From Candidatus Avelusimicrobium pullarium (GTDB lineage Bacteria > Elusimicrobiota > Elusimicrobia > Elusimicrobiales > Elusimicrobiaceae): 64,000 nucleotides of DNA. Made by a program: the position numbers and the translations under genes. This document shows positions 1-8,406 of the stretch, piece after piece. Under the pieces are notes generated by a model. The model was not told the origin of the DNA. It did no database searches and saw only the letters and a list, made by a program, of their open reading frames with translations. The stretch spans positions 610,863 through 674,862 of the forward strand of contig CALUTQ010000001.1 in assembly GCA_944323745.1 (NCBI GenBank). The letters run 5' to 3'. The number at the start of each line of letters is the position of its first letter. Positions within the stretch are counted from its first letter, which is position 1.

Positions 1-568
1 GCTGGCGCCCCGCCCCGAGACGGAAGAACTGGCCGCATATTGCGCCAATTTGTTTGAGCGCGGGGCCGACCCGGATATGTTAGATTTGTGCACCGGCAGC
101 GGCTGTATTGCCTTGGCGCTGGCGGCGCGCTTTCCGCGCGGGCGCGTGGTGGCGGCGGACATTTCTGCCGATGCCCTGCATCTGGCGGCGGAAAATGCCC
201 GTCTGACAAAATTGCAGGAACGCGTGCAGTTTTTGCAAAGCGATTTGTTTGAAAATGTATACGGTACGTTTGATTTAATCGTATCCAACCCGCCCTATAT
301 TCCCACGGCAGATTTAGCCGCACTCTCGCCGGAGGTACAGCGCGAGCCCCGCTTAGCCTTAGACGGCGGAGCCGACGGGCTGGATATTATAAGACGCATT
401 GCCCAAGTAGCGGCCGATTATTTAAACCCGCGTGGCACGCTGGCGATGGAAATAGGCGAAGGACAGGCCGCCGCCGTATGCGCTTTGTTTGACGGTAAAC
501 GTTGGGAAGGCGGCGTAAAGAAAGATTTTGCCGGCATAGAACGCTTTGTTTTTGCCCGGCTGAAATAG
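1..568 (+). CDS. prmC: Peptide chain release factor N5-glutamine methyltransferase, 5'-truncated by the window edge
   Basis: SAM-dependent methylation of the GGQ glutamine of release factors. The reading frame is open from base 2, with no start inside the window, so the N-terminal helical domain lies upstream. Visible: RPETEEL near the start, the SAM-binding DLCTGSGCIALALA stretch, and the catalytic SNPPYIP (NPPY) motif near base 290, all typical of PrmC/HemK. About 188 residues of an expected ~280 remain. murA follows after 30 bases on the same strand, so co-transcription is likely (inference). Confidence 0.93.
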   Translation, partial: LAPRPETEELAAYCANLFERGADPDMLDLCTGSGCIALALAARFPRGRVVAADISADALHLAAENARLTKLQERVQFLQSDLFENVYGTFDLIVSNPPYIPTADLAALSPEVQREPRLALDGGADGLDIIRRIAQVAADYLNPRGTLAMEIGEGQAAAVCALFDGKRWEGGVKKDFAGIERFVFARLK

Positions 569-598
569 TTTTAACATCCCGTAGAATAAGGAGATCGT

Positions 599-1870
599 AT
601 GGACAGATTTTTAGTGGAAGGCGGTAAAAAACTGCAAGGCGTCCTGCACGTGAGCGGTTCCAAAAATGCTTGCCTGCCTATTTTGGTGGCTTCTTTGCTT
701 ACCGACGAGCCTTTTGTGCTCCACCGCGTGCCCAATTTGCGTGATGTGCGCACCACGCTTAAAATTTTAACGGCGCTGGGCAAAAAAACACATTACGAAA
801 ACGGCACCGTTACCATCACGCCCGACGGCGAACTGAAGAACACGCTGCCCTATGAACTGGTCAAACAAATGCGTGCCAGTTTTTGGGTGGCGGGGCCGCT
901 GCTGGCCCGTTTTAAAGAGGCCGTCATCCCGCTGCCCGGCGGCTGTGCGCTGGGGGCGCGGCCGGTGGACATTCATTTAAAGGGGTTTGAACGTTTGGGT
1001 GCCCAATGCCAAACCGAAAGCGGCAACGTAGTACTTTCGGCCAAAGAGTTGCAGCCGGCCAAAATTACCCTGCGTTTCCCCAGCGTGGGAGCCACGCAAA
1101 ATTTGATGATGTGCGCGGCTTTGATAGAAGGGGAAACCGTTTTGGAAAATGTGGCCAAAGAACCGGAAATTGACGATGTGGCCGCCGTGCTCAATAAAAT
1201 GGGCGCCGAAGTGATTAATGATGAAAAAGGCCGCCTTGTGGTGCGCGGCAAAAGCAGCCTGCACGGAGTGGAACATACGGTGGTGGCCGACCGTATAGAA
1301 AGCGGCAGCTATATGATTGCCGCCGCCGCTACGCGCGGGGACGTAAAAGTGGACGGCTGCGTGCCGGAACATAATTCCATTCTGCTTGATTATTTGCAGG
1401 AAGCGGGCGTGCCGCTGGAAATAGGGCCCGACTATGTGCACGTTAAACCTTATGACACGCCGCTTAAACCGATGCGTATGAAAACGGCCCCTTACCCCGG
1501 CTTTGCTACGGACCTGCAGGCCCCGTGGATGACACTGATGACGTTGGCCGACGGCGCCAGCGAAATAGACGAAGATATTTTTGAAAACCGCTTTATGCAC
1601 GCGCCGGAGCTGGTGCGTATGGGGGCGGATATTATTACCGAAAAGAGCATTGCCCGCGTCAATGGCGTAAAAGAGCTTTCCGGCGCGCACGTAATGGCTT
1701 CGGATCTGCGCGGCGGTTTTGCTTTGCTGATTGCCGGCCTGTGTGCCAAAGGCATTACGGAAATTGAACGCGTCTATCACATTGACCGCGGCTACGAAGA
1801 CCCCGAAGGCAAACTGAACGCTTTGGGCGCCAAAGTAACCCGTTATAACCCAGACAAGGACGACTTTTAA
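599..1870 (+). CDS. murA: UDP-N-acetylglucosamine 1-carboxyvinyltransferase
   Basis: First committed step of peptidoglycan precursor synthesis: transfer of enolpyruvate from PEP to UDP-GlcNAc in the cytoplasm. 423 residues, full length for the family. SGSKNA (Lys22/Asn23) is at the N-terminus, and the catalytic-loop cysteine is present at residue 116 in PLPGGCALGARPVDIHL. Because the Cys is retained (not Asp), the enzyme should be of the fosfomycin-alkylated type (family knowledge). ATG is preceded by AAGGAG. It begins a + strand run with folC, a coiled-coil gene and ddl, so two of the genes in this run are wall-precursor enzymes. Confidence 0.97.
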   Translation: MDRFLVEGGKKLQGVLHVSGSKNACLPILVASLLTDEPFVLHRVPNLRDVRTTLKILTALGKKTHYENGTVTITPDGELKNTLPYELVKQMRASFWVAGPLLARFKEAVIPLPGGCALGARPVDIHLKGFERLGAQCQTESGNVVLSAKELQPAKITLRFPSVGATQNLMMCAALIEGETVLENVAKEPEIDDVAAVLNKMGAEVINDEKGRLVVRGKSSLHGVEHTVVADRIESGSYMIAAAATRGDVKVDGCVPEHNSILLDYLQEAGVPLEIGPDYVHVKPYDTPLKPMRMKTAPYPGFATDLQAPWMTLMTLADGASEIDEDIFENRFMHAPELVRMGADIITEKSIARVNGVKELSGAHVMASDLRGGFALLIAGLCAKGITEIERVYHIDRGYEDPEGKLNALGAKVTRYNPDKDDF

Positions 1871-1890
1871 AATAGCCCAGGGGATAAACG

Positions 1891-3174
1891 ATGACGTTTG
1901 AGCGCGTTTTAAAACAGGTGCTTGCCCGCTGCGGCAGCGGCGCGGGGCCCGAGGGATTTAAACGCTTGATGACGCGTTTGGGCAACCCGCAAAACGCATA
2001 CCGCATTATTCACGTGGCGGGCACCAACGGCAAAGGCAGTGTGTGCAGTTTGTGCGCCAAGGCTCTAGAAAAGGCGGGATATGCCGCGGGGCTTTTTATT
2101 TCCCCGCATTTGTTTTCCGCTCAGGAGCGTATCAGCATCAACGGGCAAAATATTTCCAAGAGAGATTTTGCCCGTGTTTGCCTGCGCGTGCTTCAGGCGG
2201 AAGAAACGCCGCTTAATTTTTTTGAAATTCTTACGGCCGCCGCTTTCCTTTATTTCTACGAAAAAAAAGTGCAGTATGCCGTGCTGGAAACCGGTATGGG
2301 CGGGCGCAAAGACTCTACCAACGTGTGCCGGCCTGAGGCCTGCGTGATTGTCTCCATAGGGCTTGACCATTGCCGTTGGCTGGGCCATACGCTGGGGCAA
2401 ATCGCGCGGGAAAAAGCCGGCATCATTAAGCCGCACACGGATGTGTTTTGCCCGCAAATGCTGCCGGAAATTTTAAATGAGATAAAGCAAAAAGCACAGG
2501 CGGAAAAAGCTCCTTTGCACATTATAAAGGGGAGCACTCCTTTTGTGGCAGAAAGGACGGACTGGGCCCGCGGGCGTATTATATTGCGCAAGGGCACACA
2601 AGGCTGGCCCCTGCATTTGCTGGGGGAGAAACAGGCGCAGAATGCCGCACTGGTGTACGCCGTGTGTAAACATATAGGGCTGCCGGACGCGGCCGTCAAA
2701 AAAGCTTTTGCCGGCACAGCGGTGCCGTGCCGTTTTGAAATAGTTCGGCAGGGCGGAAAAAGATGTATTTTTGACGGGGCCCACAACCCGCAGGCCGTGC
2801 AAGGGTTGGTGCATTTTTGGCAGCACAGCCCGTGGGCAAACCGGGCCGCGCTGGTGTGCGGGTTTATGAAAGATAAAGATTATCCGGCTATGCTGCGTTT
2901 ACTGTCGGCCCATTTTAAAACGATCTACGTTACGCTGCCGCCTTCGGCGCGTGCGGCCTCTTTGCAAGAAATAAAAAACGTTTTGACCGAGCAAGAAAAA
3001 GCGGCCAATCAAAACAGCAAAACAAAGATGAACGTATTTTTTTATGCCCGCCCCTCCCGTGCATTACAGGCGGCGCAAAAAACGGCTGACACGGTGTTGG
3101 TAACGGGTTCTTTTTATTTGGCGGGATATCTTCGCGCGCGTAAGGGATTGACATCAAAGTCCGATTGTGATTAA
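1891..3174 (+). CDS. folC: Bifunctional folylpolyglutamate/dihydrofolate synthase
   Basis: ATP-dependent addition of glutamate to folates (and possibly to dihydropteroate). 427 residues. The Mur-ligase type P-loop AGTNGKGS is at residues 43-50, followed by LFISPHLFSAQERISINGQ (folate-binding loop) and LETGMGGRKDSTN; the C-terminal domain carries the CIFDGAHNPQAVQGL motif. Start ATG follows a GGGGA element; 20 bases separate it from murA. The family alone does not tell whether the DHFS activity is retained. Confidence 0.94.
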   Translation: MTFERVLKQVLARCGSGAGPEGFKRLMTRLGNPQNAYRIIHVAGTNGKGSVCSLCAKALEKAGYAAGLFISPHLFSAQERISINGQNISKRDFARVCLRVLQAEETPLNFFEILTAAAFLYFYEKKVQYAVLETGMGGRKDSTNVCRPEACVIVSIGLDHCRWLGHTLGQIAREKAGIIKPHTDVFCPQMLPEILNEIKQKAQAEKAPLHIIKGSTPFVAERTDWARGRIILRKGTQGWPLHLLGEKQAQNAALVYAVCKHIGLPDAAVKKAFAGTAVPCRFEIVRQGGKRCIFDGAHNPQAVQGLVHFWQHSPWANRAALVCGFMKDKDYPAMLRLLSAHFKTIYVTLPPSARAASLQEIKNVLTEQEKAANQNSKTKMNVFFYARPSRALQAAQKTADTVLVTGSFYLAGYLRARKGLTSKSDCD

Positions 3175-3206
3175 ATTTAGTATACCCATTTTACGGCGGA
3201 ACAATT

Positions 3207-5180
3207 ATGGCGCTTGAAAACAACCAGTTAGACGGACAAACCGATATCGCGCGCTTCTTGGAAAAATTTAACCAAGACGTATCTTCCGCCGACCACTCTT
3301 TTGCGGCCCGCTCCGACCGCCGCGACGAACGCAAAAATGCGGCGTCTTCCAAACAGGAAGCCTACCAGCAAACTTTTGAAAAACTGGAAGAAAAAATTCG
3401 CGAACTGGAAGATAAATTTGAAGCTTCCGCCGCGGTGAGCCAGGCCATTATGCGCGAGTTGGAACGCAACCGCGCCGCTACGGAAGAAAACCGCAAAAGC
3501 AAAGACGCTTTTATCGCCAACATTTCGGTTACTATTGCCAATTTAAAAGAGAGTGTGGAAAAACTTTCGCGCACGCAGCAAACGCCGCGCGTGTATGACC
3601 CTGCCCCCGCTCCGGGCCGCGCTTTTGATGCCGCCCCGACGGTGCAAACCTCGGCCGAGGAATATTTGGCTATGACGCATTACCGGCCGGAAAGTTACCG
3701 CGTGGCGCAGCAGGCCAAATTGCACGCGGAACGGGCCGAAAAAGAAAAAGCCCTTTACGAACTTAAAGCGCAGCAGGAAGAAAACCGCCGCGTCAGTGCC
3801 GATTTGCAGGCTGCCCGTTCGGAAAAAGAAAGAGCTCAGTTTGACTTGGATTTGGCCCGCGGCGAAAAAGAAAAAGCGTTGTCCGATTTAAGAAGTGCCC
3901 GCCGTGAAAAAGAAGCCGCGCTGAACGATTTGGATGCGATGCGTGACGAAAAAGAACAAGCCGTCAAAGCGTTGAAAGACGCCCGCAACGAACGGGAACA
4001 CGCATTGAGCGATTTGTATGTCGCCAGGGGCGAAAAAGAAACCGCCTTTACGGAACTGAATGCCGCGCGCGAAGAAAAACAAAAAGCGTTGGCGGACTTG
4101 CAGCAAACCCGCGAAGAAAAAGAAGAAGCCCTTTCCCAGTTGCACGGAGAAAGAGAAGAAAAGGCCCGCATTATTTCCAGCCTGCAGCAAAAGGCTTCTC
4201 AATTAAAAGCCGTCAATGTGGCGTTGGACCGCGAAATAAAACGCGCACAGGAAGAAAAGATGGAAGCGTTGCGCAAATCGGCGGAACAAGCCAAAGAAAT
4301 TTTGTCTTTGCGCGATGCGCTTACCGCGGCGGAAGAACGTTTCAAATCGTTTGATTTTGACGGACGCATTATTTCCATTAAACAGCATTACCAGCAAAAA
4401 GTATCTACGCTGGAAAATCAGCTTCACGAAATTTCCAACACGTGTATGAAACAGGTGGAAGAAATTGAAGCGCTCAAAAACGAAAACCTCAAACTGCACA
4501 AATTGGCAGAAGAACGCGAACAGCTGGCCGCTTTGTATGAAGCCAAAACCAGAGAGCTGGAAGAATTGCAGGCTTCCGTGGCCCAGCTGCGCGAAGAAGG
4601 CAATACGCAAAATCAGGCCCGTTTGGCTGCGTTTACGCACCGTATGCAGCGGCTGCAAAAGGAACACGAAGAGCTTTCTCAACGTTTAACGCAGGCGCAG
4701 GAGGCTTTGTCTTCCGTCAGTGCCGAAAAGAAAACGCTGGAAAACAATTTTAAGGCGTTGCTGGCTAAAATAGAGCAAAACGATGCCGTTATTGAAAACC
4801 TGAAACGCAAAATTGCCGTTTTGACGGAAGAAAACAGAGAATTAAAAAAGAACCGCCAAAGCGGTAAACCGGCCCAGCCGGCACCTTCTGCCGTGCGCGA
4901 ACCGGTTACGGTTCGTCAGCCTTTGCCCAAACAGCCTAACAACGCGCAAAAGCCGGCTTTAAAGGCCGCCGCTGAACCGCAGCCGCCCGAACCGGAAACA
5001 GCCCCGGTAGAAATGCAAAATACCCTGCATTCCAAACTGCATACGGAAGCGGACCTGCCCGAAATTCGCGTTGCCCAGCGCGCCCCGCAGGAAGATTTGT
5101 ACAACGGGGAGGACTTCTTGGAAAAGACAGACAGTTTTATCGGGCGTATGAAATGGTCCATCTTCCGCGAAGACAAATAA
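3207..5180 (+). CDS. Large coiled-coil protein built on 14-residue repeats, function unknown
   Basis: 657 residues, no signal peptide or membrane segment, so cytoplasmic. Residues ~30-115 form a first coiled coil; a Pro-rich linker follows; residues ~170-335 consist of about nine consecutive 14-residue units of pattern R-x-E-K-x-x-A-L-x-D-L-x-x-A (e.g. RGEKEKALSDLRSA, REEKQKALADLQQT), i.e. two heptads each; more coiled coil runs to ~545; then a Pro/Ala-rich linker and a short basic/aromatic tail ending SFIGRMKWSIFREDK. This would make a long rod with a possible terminal anchoring peptide. Position between folC and ddl hints at a cell-envelope or shape role, but this is only context. No known family recognised. 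Confidence 0.85.
   Translation: MALENNQLDGQTDIARFLEKFNQDVSSADHSFAARSDRRDERKNAASSKQEAYQQTFEKLEEKIRELEDKFEASAAVSQAIMRELERNRAATEENRKSKDAFIANISVTIANLKESVEKLSRTQQTPRVYDPAPAPGRAFDAAPTVQTSAEEYLAMTHYRPESYRVAQQAKLHAERAEKEKALYELKAQQEENRRVSADLQAARSEKERAQFDLDLARGEKEKALSDLRSARREKEAALNDLDAMRDEKEQAVKALKDARNEREHALSDLYVARGEKETAFTELNAAREEKQKALADLQQTREEKEEALSQLHGEREEKARIISSLQQKASQLKAVNVALDREIKRAQEEKMEALRKSAEQAKEILSLRDALTAAEERFKSFDFDGRIISIKQHYQQKVSTLENQLHEISNTCMKQVEEIEALKNENLKLHKLAEEREQLAALYEAKTRELEELQASVAQLREEGNTQNQARLAAFTHRMQRLQKEHEELSQRLTQAQEALSSVSAEKKTLENNFKALLAKIEQNDAVIENLKRKIAVLTEENRELKKNRQSGKPAQPAPSAVREPVTVRQPLPKQPNNAQKPALKAAAEPQPPEPETAPVEMQNTLHSKLHTEADLPEIRVAQRAPQEDLYNGEDFLEKTDSFIGRMKWSIFREDK
3775..4200 (+). 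repeat. 42-bp tandem coding repeats (14-residue units)
   Basis: Roughly nine to ten in-frame units of 42 bases inside the coiled-coil gene. DNA identity between units is imperfect but the REEK/RGEK...AL.DL skeleton is constant, with units in strict 14-residue register from about base 3817 to 4195. Confidence 0.8.
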
Positions 5181-5193
5181 TTTAAACATTTCT

Positions 5194-5218
5194 AAGCCTG
5201 ATGAAAGTCAGGCTTTTT
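5194..5218 (+). terminator. Intrinsic terminator between the coiled-coil gene and ddl
   Basis: AAGCCTGA-tgaaag-TCAGGCTTTTT hairpin with a T5 tail. It ends only 14 bases before the ddl ATG, so it either ends the coiled-coil transcript with ddl read by leak-through, or acts as an attenuator for ddl. Confidence 0.75.
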
Positions 5219-5231
5219 CACAGGACAAAAA

Positions 5232-6311
5232 ATGACAGAGAAAGTAAAAGTAGCCGTTTTGTACGGCGGTAAATCTACCGAACACGAAGTGTCCGTGCAT
5301 AGTGCGCAGACCGTATGCCGCGTTTTGCAGGAAAGCGGCAAATATGAAGTAATTCCCGTTTTTATTAATCGCGAAGGCTTGTGGTTCTTGCAACGTGCCT
5401 GCGGGCCGGCCACCGCCGCAGACGTGCCCGTCACGCCGGTAATCAGTCATCAGGGCAGCTTGTGTGTTTTTGCCAATAAAGAGTTCCTTCGTCCCGACGT
5501 GTATTTCCCCGTGTTGCACGGCACGAACGGGGAAGACGGCACAATGCAAGGCTTGCTGGAAGCGCTGAACGTGCCCTATGTGGGGTGCGGGGTGTTGGCT
5601 TCCGCTATGGCAATGGATAAAGAAGTGGCTAAAGTGGCGGCGTGGAAAAGAGGTGTGCCCGTACTGCCTTACAAAAAGCTTTCCCGCGGCGTAAATTACG
5701 ATAAAACCGCACTGGAAAAGTGGGCCCAGCAAACGGGCCTGCCGCTGTTTGTAAAACCGGTGCGGTTGGGGTCTTCCGTCGGGGTTACAAAAGTAAAGTC
5801 TGTCTCTGCCTTGCACGAGGCCATTGCGTTTGCCTTTCGTTTTGACAATGACGTGCTGGTGGAAAAAGGGGTGGAAAACCCGCGCGAAATTTTTTGCGGC
5901 TTGCTGGGGGAGAGGGAAACGGTGCGTTCTTCCCTGTGCGGCGAGCTGAAAACGCTTAAAAGCGAGTTTTTTGACTATCAGGCCAAATACATTACTGCCG
6001 GCGGTTGTGAAACGCGCGTACCGGCCGATTTGCCCAAAAAAACCCAAACCGACATCCGCCAATACAGCGAGGTAATTTTTAAAGCTTTGCGCGGCAGCGG
6101 TTTGGCAAGGGCCGATTTTTTGGTGGGTCAGGACGGAAGCGTATGGTTTTCGGAAATAAATACAATGCCCGGTATGTCACAGACCAGTCTTTTCCCGCAG
6201 CTGTTTGAAGCGTCCGGCGTGCCTTACCCGCAGGTGCTGGACGAGCTGATTTCCCTGGCTTTTGCGGCCGCGGAACAAAAACATAGTTTATCTTTGGAGC
6301 GTGTAGGCTGA
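5232..6311 (+). CDS. ddl: D-alanine--D-alanine ligase
   Basis: ATP-grasp enzyme forming D-Ala-D-Ala for the peptidoglycan stem peptide. 359 residues, usual length. N-terminal LYGGKSTEHEVSVHSA, FPVLHGTNGEDGTMQGLLE, the ATP-grasp segment LPLFVKPVRLGSSVGV, and the C-terminal metal/phosphate motif EINTMPGMSQTSLFPQL are all present. The start follows AGGAC and lies directly behind a hairpin terminator. The stop codon overlaps the ATG of the next gene (TGATG), indicating translational coupling. Confidence 0.96.
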   Translation: MTEKVKVAVLYGGKSTEHEVSVHSAQTVCRVLQESGKYEVIPVFINREGLWFLQRACGPATAADVPVTPVISHQGSLCVFANKEFLRPDVYFPVLHGTNGEDGTMQGLLEALNVPYVGCGVLASAMAMDKEVAKVAAWKRGVPVLPYKKLSRGVNYDKTALEKWAQQTGLPLFVKPVRLGSSVGVTKVKSVSALHEAIAFAFRFDNDVLVEKGVENPREIFCGLLGERETVRSSLCGELKTLKSEFFDYQAKYITAGGCETRVPADLPKKTQTDIRQYSEVIFKALRGSGLARADFLVGQDGSVWFSEINTMPGMSQTSLFPQLFEASGVPYPQVLDELISLAFAAAEQKHSLSLERVG

Positions 6312-6775
6312 TGCGTTGGTTTTTTAAACGGTTTTTGAGTTTGCCTTTTTTGCTCAAATTAATTTGGATTTTCTGCCTTTCGGGAATGATATTTAATTTG
6401 ATATACGTCTGCCGCGATTTGCGTCACGACGGGCTCCTGCTGCGTCTGCATACGGGGTTTTTTATTTTGTACGCGGGGCAGCTGGTCTTTTTGCTGCTTA
6501 AAGAGCGTATGGTGTTTATCTTGTCTTTGCTGCAGGCGGCTATTGCCTTTGCCACCAATATGGACTTTACCTTTGTCCCGCTTGTGCGCCTGCTGGGCCA
6601 GTTGGTGTATAGCATAAAGGGCGGCTTTACGCTGGAGGAAATGGACGCCTATAAATATGTGTTCGTTTCAGCCTGTATGACGTTGGAACTGTTAAAAAGC
6701 TATTTAATGTTTGCGTTGCTTCCGCCGGCTAAAAAGAAAACAAAATCGCCCCCGCTTTCCACGGAAGAAAAATAA
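6311..6775 (+). CDS. Small integral membrane protein of unknown function
   Basis: 154 residues with about four hydrophobic segments (residues ~12-32, ~42-60, ~64-85, ~115-140) and a Lys/Ser-rich cytosolic tail ending PPLSTEEK. Start overlaps the ddl stop by one base, so it is co-translated with ddl. No recognised family; linkage to ddl suggests an envelope role, without direct evidence. Confidence 0.75.
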   Translation: MRWFFKRFLSLPFLLKLIWIFCLSGMIFNLIYVCRDLRHDGLLLRLHTGFFILYAGQLVFLLLKERMVFILSLLQAAIAFATNMDFTFVPLVRLLGQLVYSIKGGFTLEEMDAYKYVFVSACMTLELLKSYLMFALLPPAKKKTKSPPLSTEEK

Positions 6776-6798
6776 AACCCGCATTTACGGCGGGTTTT
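6774..6798. terminator. Bidirectional terminator between convergent genes
   Basis: AAAACCCGC-atttacg-GCGGGTTTT: the A and T flanks allow termination from both the + strand membrane gene and the - strand tgt gene. Confidence 0.8.
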
Positions 6799-6834
6799 AT
6801 TTTTAATTCGGGCGATAGAGCTACAGACGGTGTT

Positions 6835-7995
6835 TTATTGATATTTTTTGATGAATTCTTCTTTAAATGCCGAGAATGTTCCGTTTTCTATAGCAGTACG
6901 GATGTTTTCCATCGTGCGCGTTAAAAAGCGTATATTGTGCATAGAAAGCAGCCGGTGGCTGGTCAGCTCTCCGCTGCGGAACAAATGGCTTAAATAGGCG
7001 CGCGAATAGTTGCGGCAGGCAAAGCAGTCGCAATGTTCGTCCAGCGGTCTTTCGTCCAGGCGGAAGCAGGCGTTTTTAATGTTCAGGCGTCCCTGCTCCG
7101 TCATTACCAGCCCGTTGCGCGCTACGCGCGTGGGCCAGACGCAGTCAAACATATCCACGCCGCGTTCCACGCAGTTTAAAATTTCCACCGGTGTGCCAAG
7201 ACCCATAAAATAGCGGGGTTTTTCTTCAGGCAGATTGTCGGTTACCGCCAGGACGGAGTCGTTCATTTGTTCTTGCGTTTCCCCTAACGAAAGCCCGCCT
7301 ATGCAATAGCCGTGCGTCGGCAGAGAGGCCATATGCAAGGCTGCTTCTTTGCGCAAATCGGGAAAGACGGCCCCCTGTATAATGCCAAACAGCAGCGAAT
7401 TAGCCACCGTAAAAGAACCGTCTGCATTTTGCACAATCTGTTGGTGGGGGACCGTTTTTTGATATTGCGCCGCGGCACGGTCGGCCCAGCGTTTGGTCTG
7501 TTCCAAAGCCAGGCGCGCTTCGCGTTTGGCGGGGTCTTTGGCGTGGATGCATACATCCAGCATTGTCCAAATGTCCGAGCCGATTTCACTTTCAAATTCA
7601 ATCACGTTTTCCGGCGTAAAAAGATGTTTGCTGCCGTCGTGGTGGGAGCGGAAAAGCACCCCTTCTTCGCTTATTTTGCGAAATTGCGACAGGCTGTATA
7701 CCTGAAAGCCGCCCGAGTCGGTCAAAATGCTTCCGTCCCATTTCATAAATTTGTGCAGGCCGCCCAAGGTTTGCAAGGTTTTGGTGCCCGGGCGCAAATA
7801 CAAATGATAGGTGTTGGAAAGCAGGCACTCGGCGTGCACTTCGCGCAAATCGGCCGAGGTTAACGCTTTTACGCTGGCCTGCGTGGCCACCGGCATAAAC
7901 ACGGGGGTGTGTACGGCGCCGTGCTTGGTGTACAAAATGCCCGTGCGGGCTTTGGTTTTGCTGTCTTTTTTCAGAATATGAAAGGGGGAAATCAT
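6835..7995 (-). CDS. tgt: Queuine tRNA-ribosyltransferase (tRNA-guanine transglycosylase)
   Basis: Exchanges G34 for preQ1 in GUN-anticodon tRNAs. 386 residues. HTPVFMPVATQASVKAL, ILTDSGGFQVYSLS (catalytic Asp in TDSGGFQ), the GGLSLGE and PRYFMGLGTP motifs, and a C-terminal zinc site CDCFACRNYSRAYLSHLF. The next step, QueA, is encoded just upstream but separated by an inverted pilin gene. A TGATAAAAT extended -10 (8002-8010) sits exactly six bases before the ATG, so tgt probably has its own leaderless transcript. Confidence 0.97.
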   Translation of the reverse strand: MISPFHILKKDSKTKARTGILYTKHGAVHTPVFMPVATQASVKALTSADLREVHAECLLSNTYHLYLRPGTKTLQTLGGLHKFMKWDGSILTDSGGFQVYSLSQFRKISEEGVLFRSHHDGSKHLFTPENVIEFESEIGSDIWTMLDVCIHAKDPAKREARLALEQTKRWADRAAAQYQKTVPHQQIVQNADGSFTVANSLLFGIIQGAVFPDLRKEAALHMASLPTHGYCIGGLSLGETQEQMNDSVLAVTDNLPEEKPRYFMGLGTPVEILNCVERGVDMFDCVWPTRVARNGLVMTEQGRLNIKNACFRLDERPLDEHCDCFACRNYSRAYLSHLFRSGELTSHRLLSMHNIRFLTRTMENIRTAIENGTFSAFKEEFIKKYQ

Positions 7996-8001
7996 ATATC
8001 T

Positions 8002-8010
8002 ATTTTATCA
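8002..8010 (-). promoter_or_regulatory. Extended -10 promoter of tgt (leaderless geometry)
   Basis: Reads TGATAAAAT on the - strand, with the A of the tgt ATG seven bases after the hexamer, the normal transcription start distance. Confidence 0.6.
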
Positions 8011-8406
8011 TATAGGCTTGCGGGGCGTCTTGGGGCTCCGTCGGAAATAAGGAACGTTATAAATAAGCAAAAGGCCGTTTGCAGTGCAAAAACGCGCGCC
8101 GAAGGCCGCGGCAGAAAAAACGGAATAAAAATCGGGCACAAAAAAGGGAACGCTGTTCACGCGAGTGCGTTGCGCTCCCTTTTAGGTTTATACTGCCACC
8201 CTTTCTCCCCCCCGGGAAAAATCTTCTAAAATCAATTTAGAATAATAATCTTAAAACATCAATTTAAAAAATTAATTAGTTATTTATGGCTAATTAATGT
8301 ATATATAAATAATTATTAATTTAGAGGGCTTTGTCAAGAATATTTTTGTGTTGATTTTAAATAATGTGCAACGAAATACATTTTTGCAGTTTGTGGGGGC
8401 AAAGAC
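8011..8406. other. Long intergenic stretch between tgt and a pilin gene
   Basis: No convincing gene in about 400 bases. It holds a terminator-like inverted repeat (8139-8183) reading on the - strand, then a strikingly A+T-rich block (about 8229-8400, with runs such as TTAATTAG and TATATAAATAATTATTAAT), then the pilin promoter. The A+T block contrasts with the surrounding ~50% G+C. Confidence 0.7.
8139..8183 (-). terminator. Terminator-like hairpin for - strand transcription
   Basis: On the - strand AAAAGGGA(GCGC) pairs with (GCG)TTCCCTTTTTT, leaving a loop that itself folds weakly, followed by a T run. It would end transcripts coming from queA after they cross the pilin gene in antisense. 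Confidence 0.55.
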
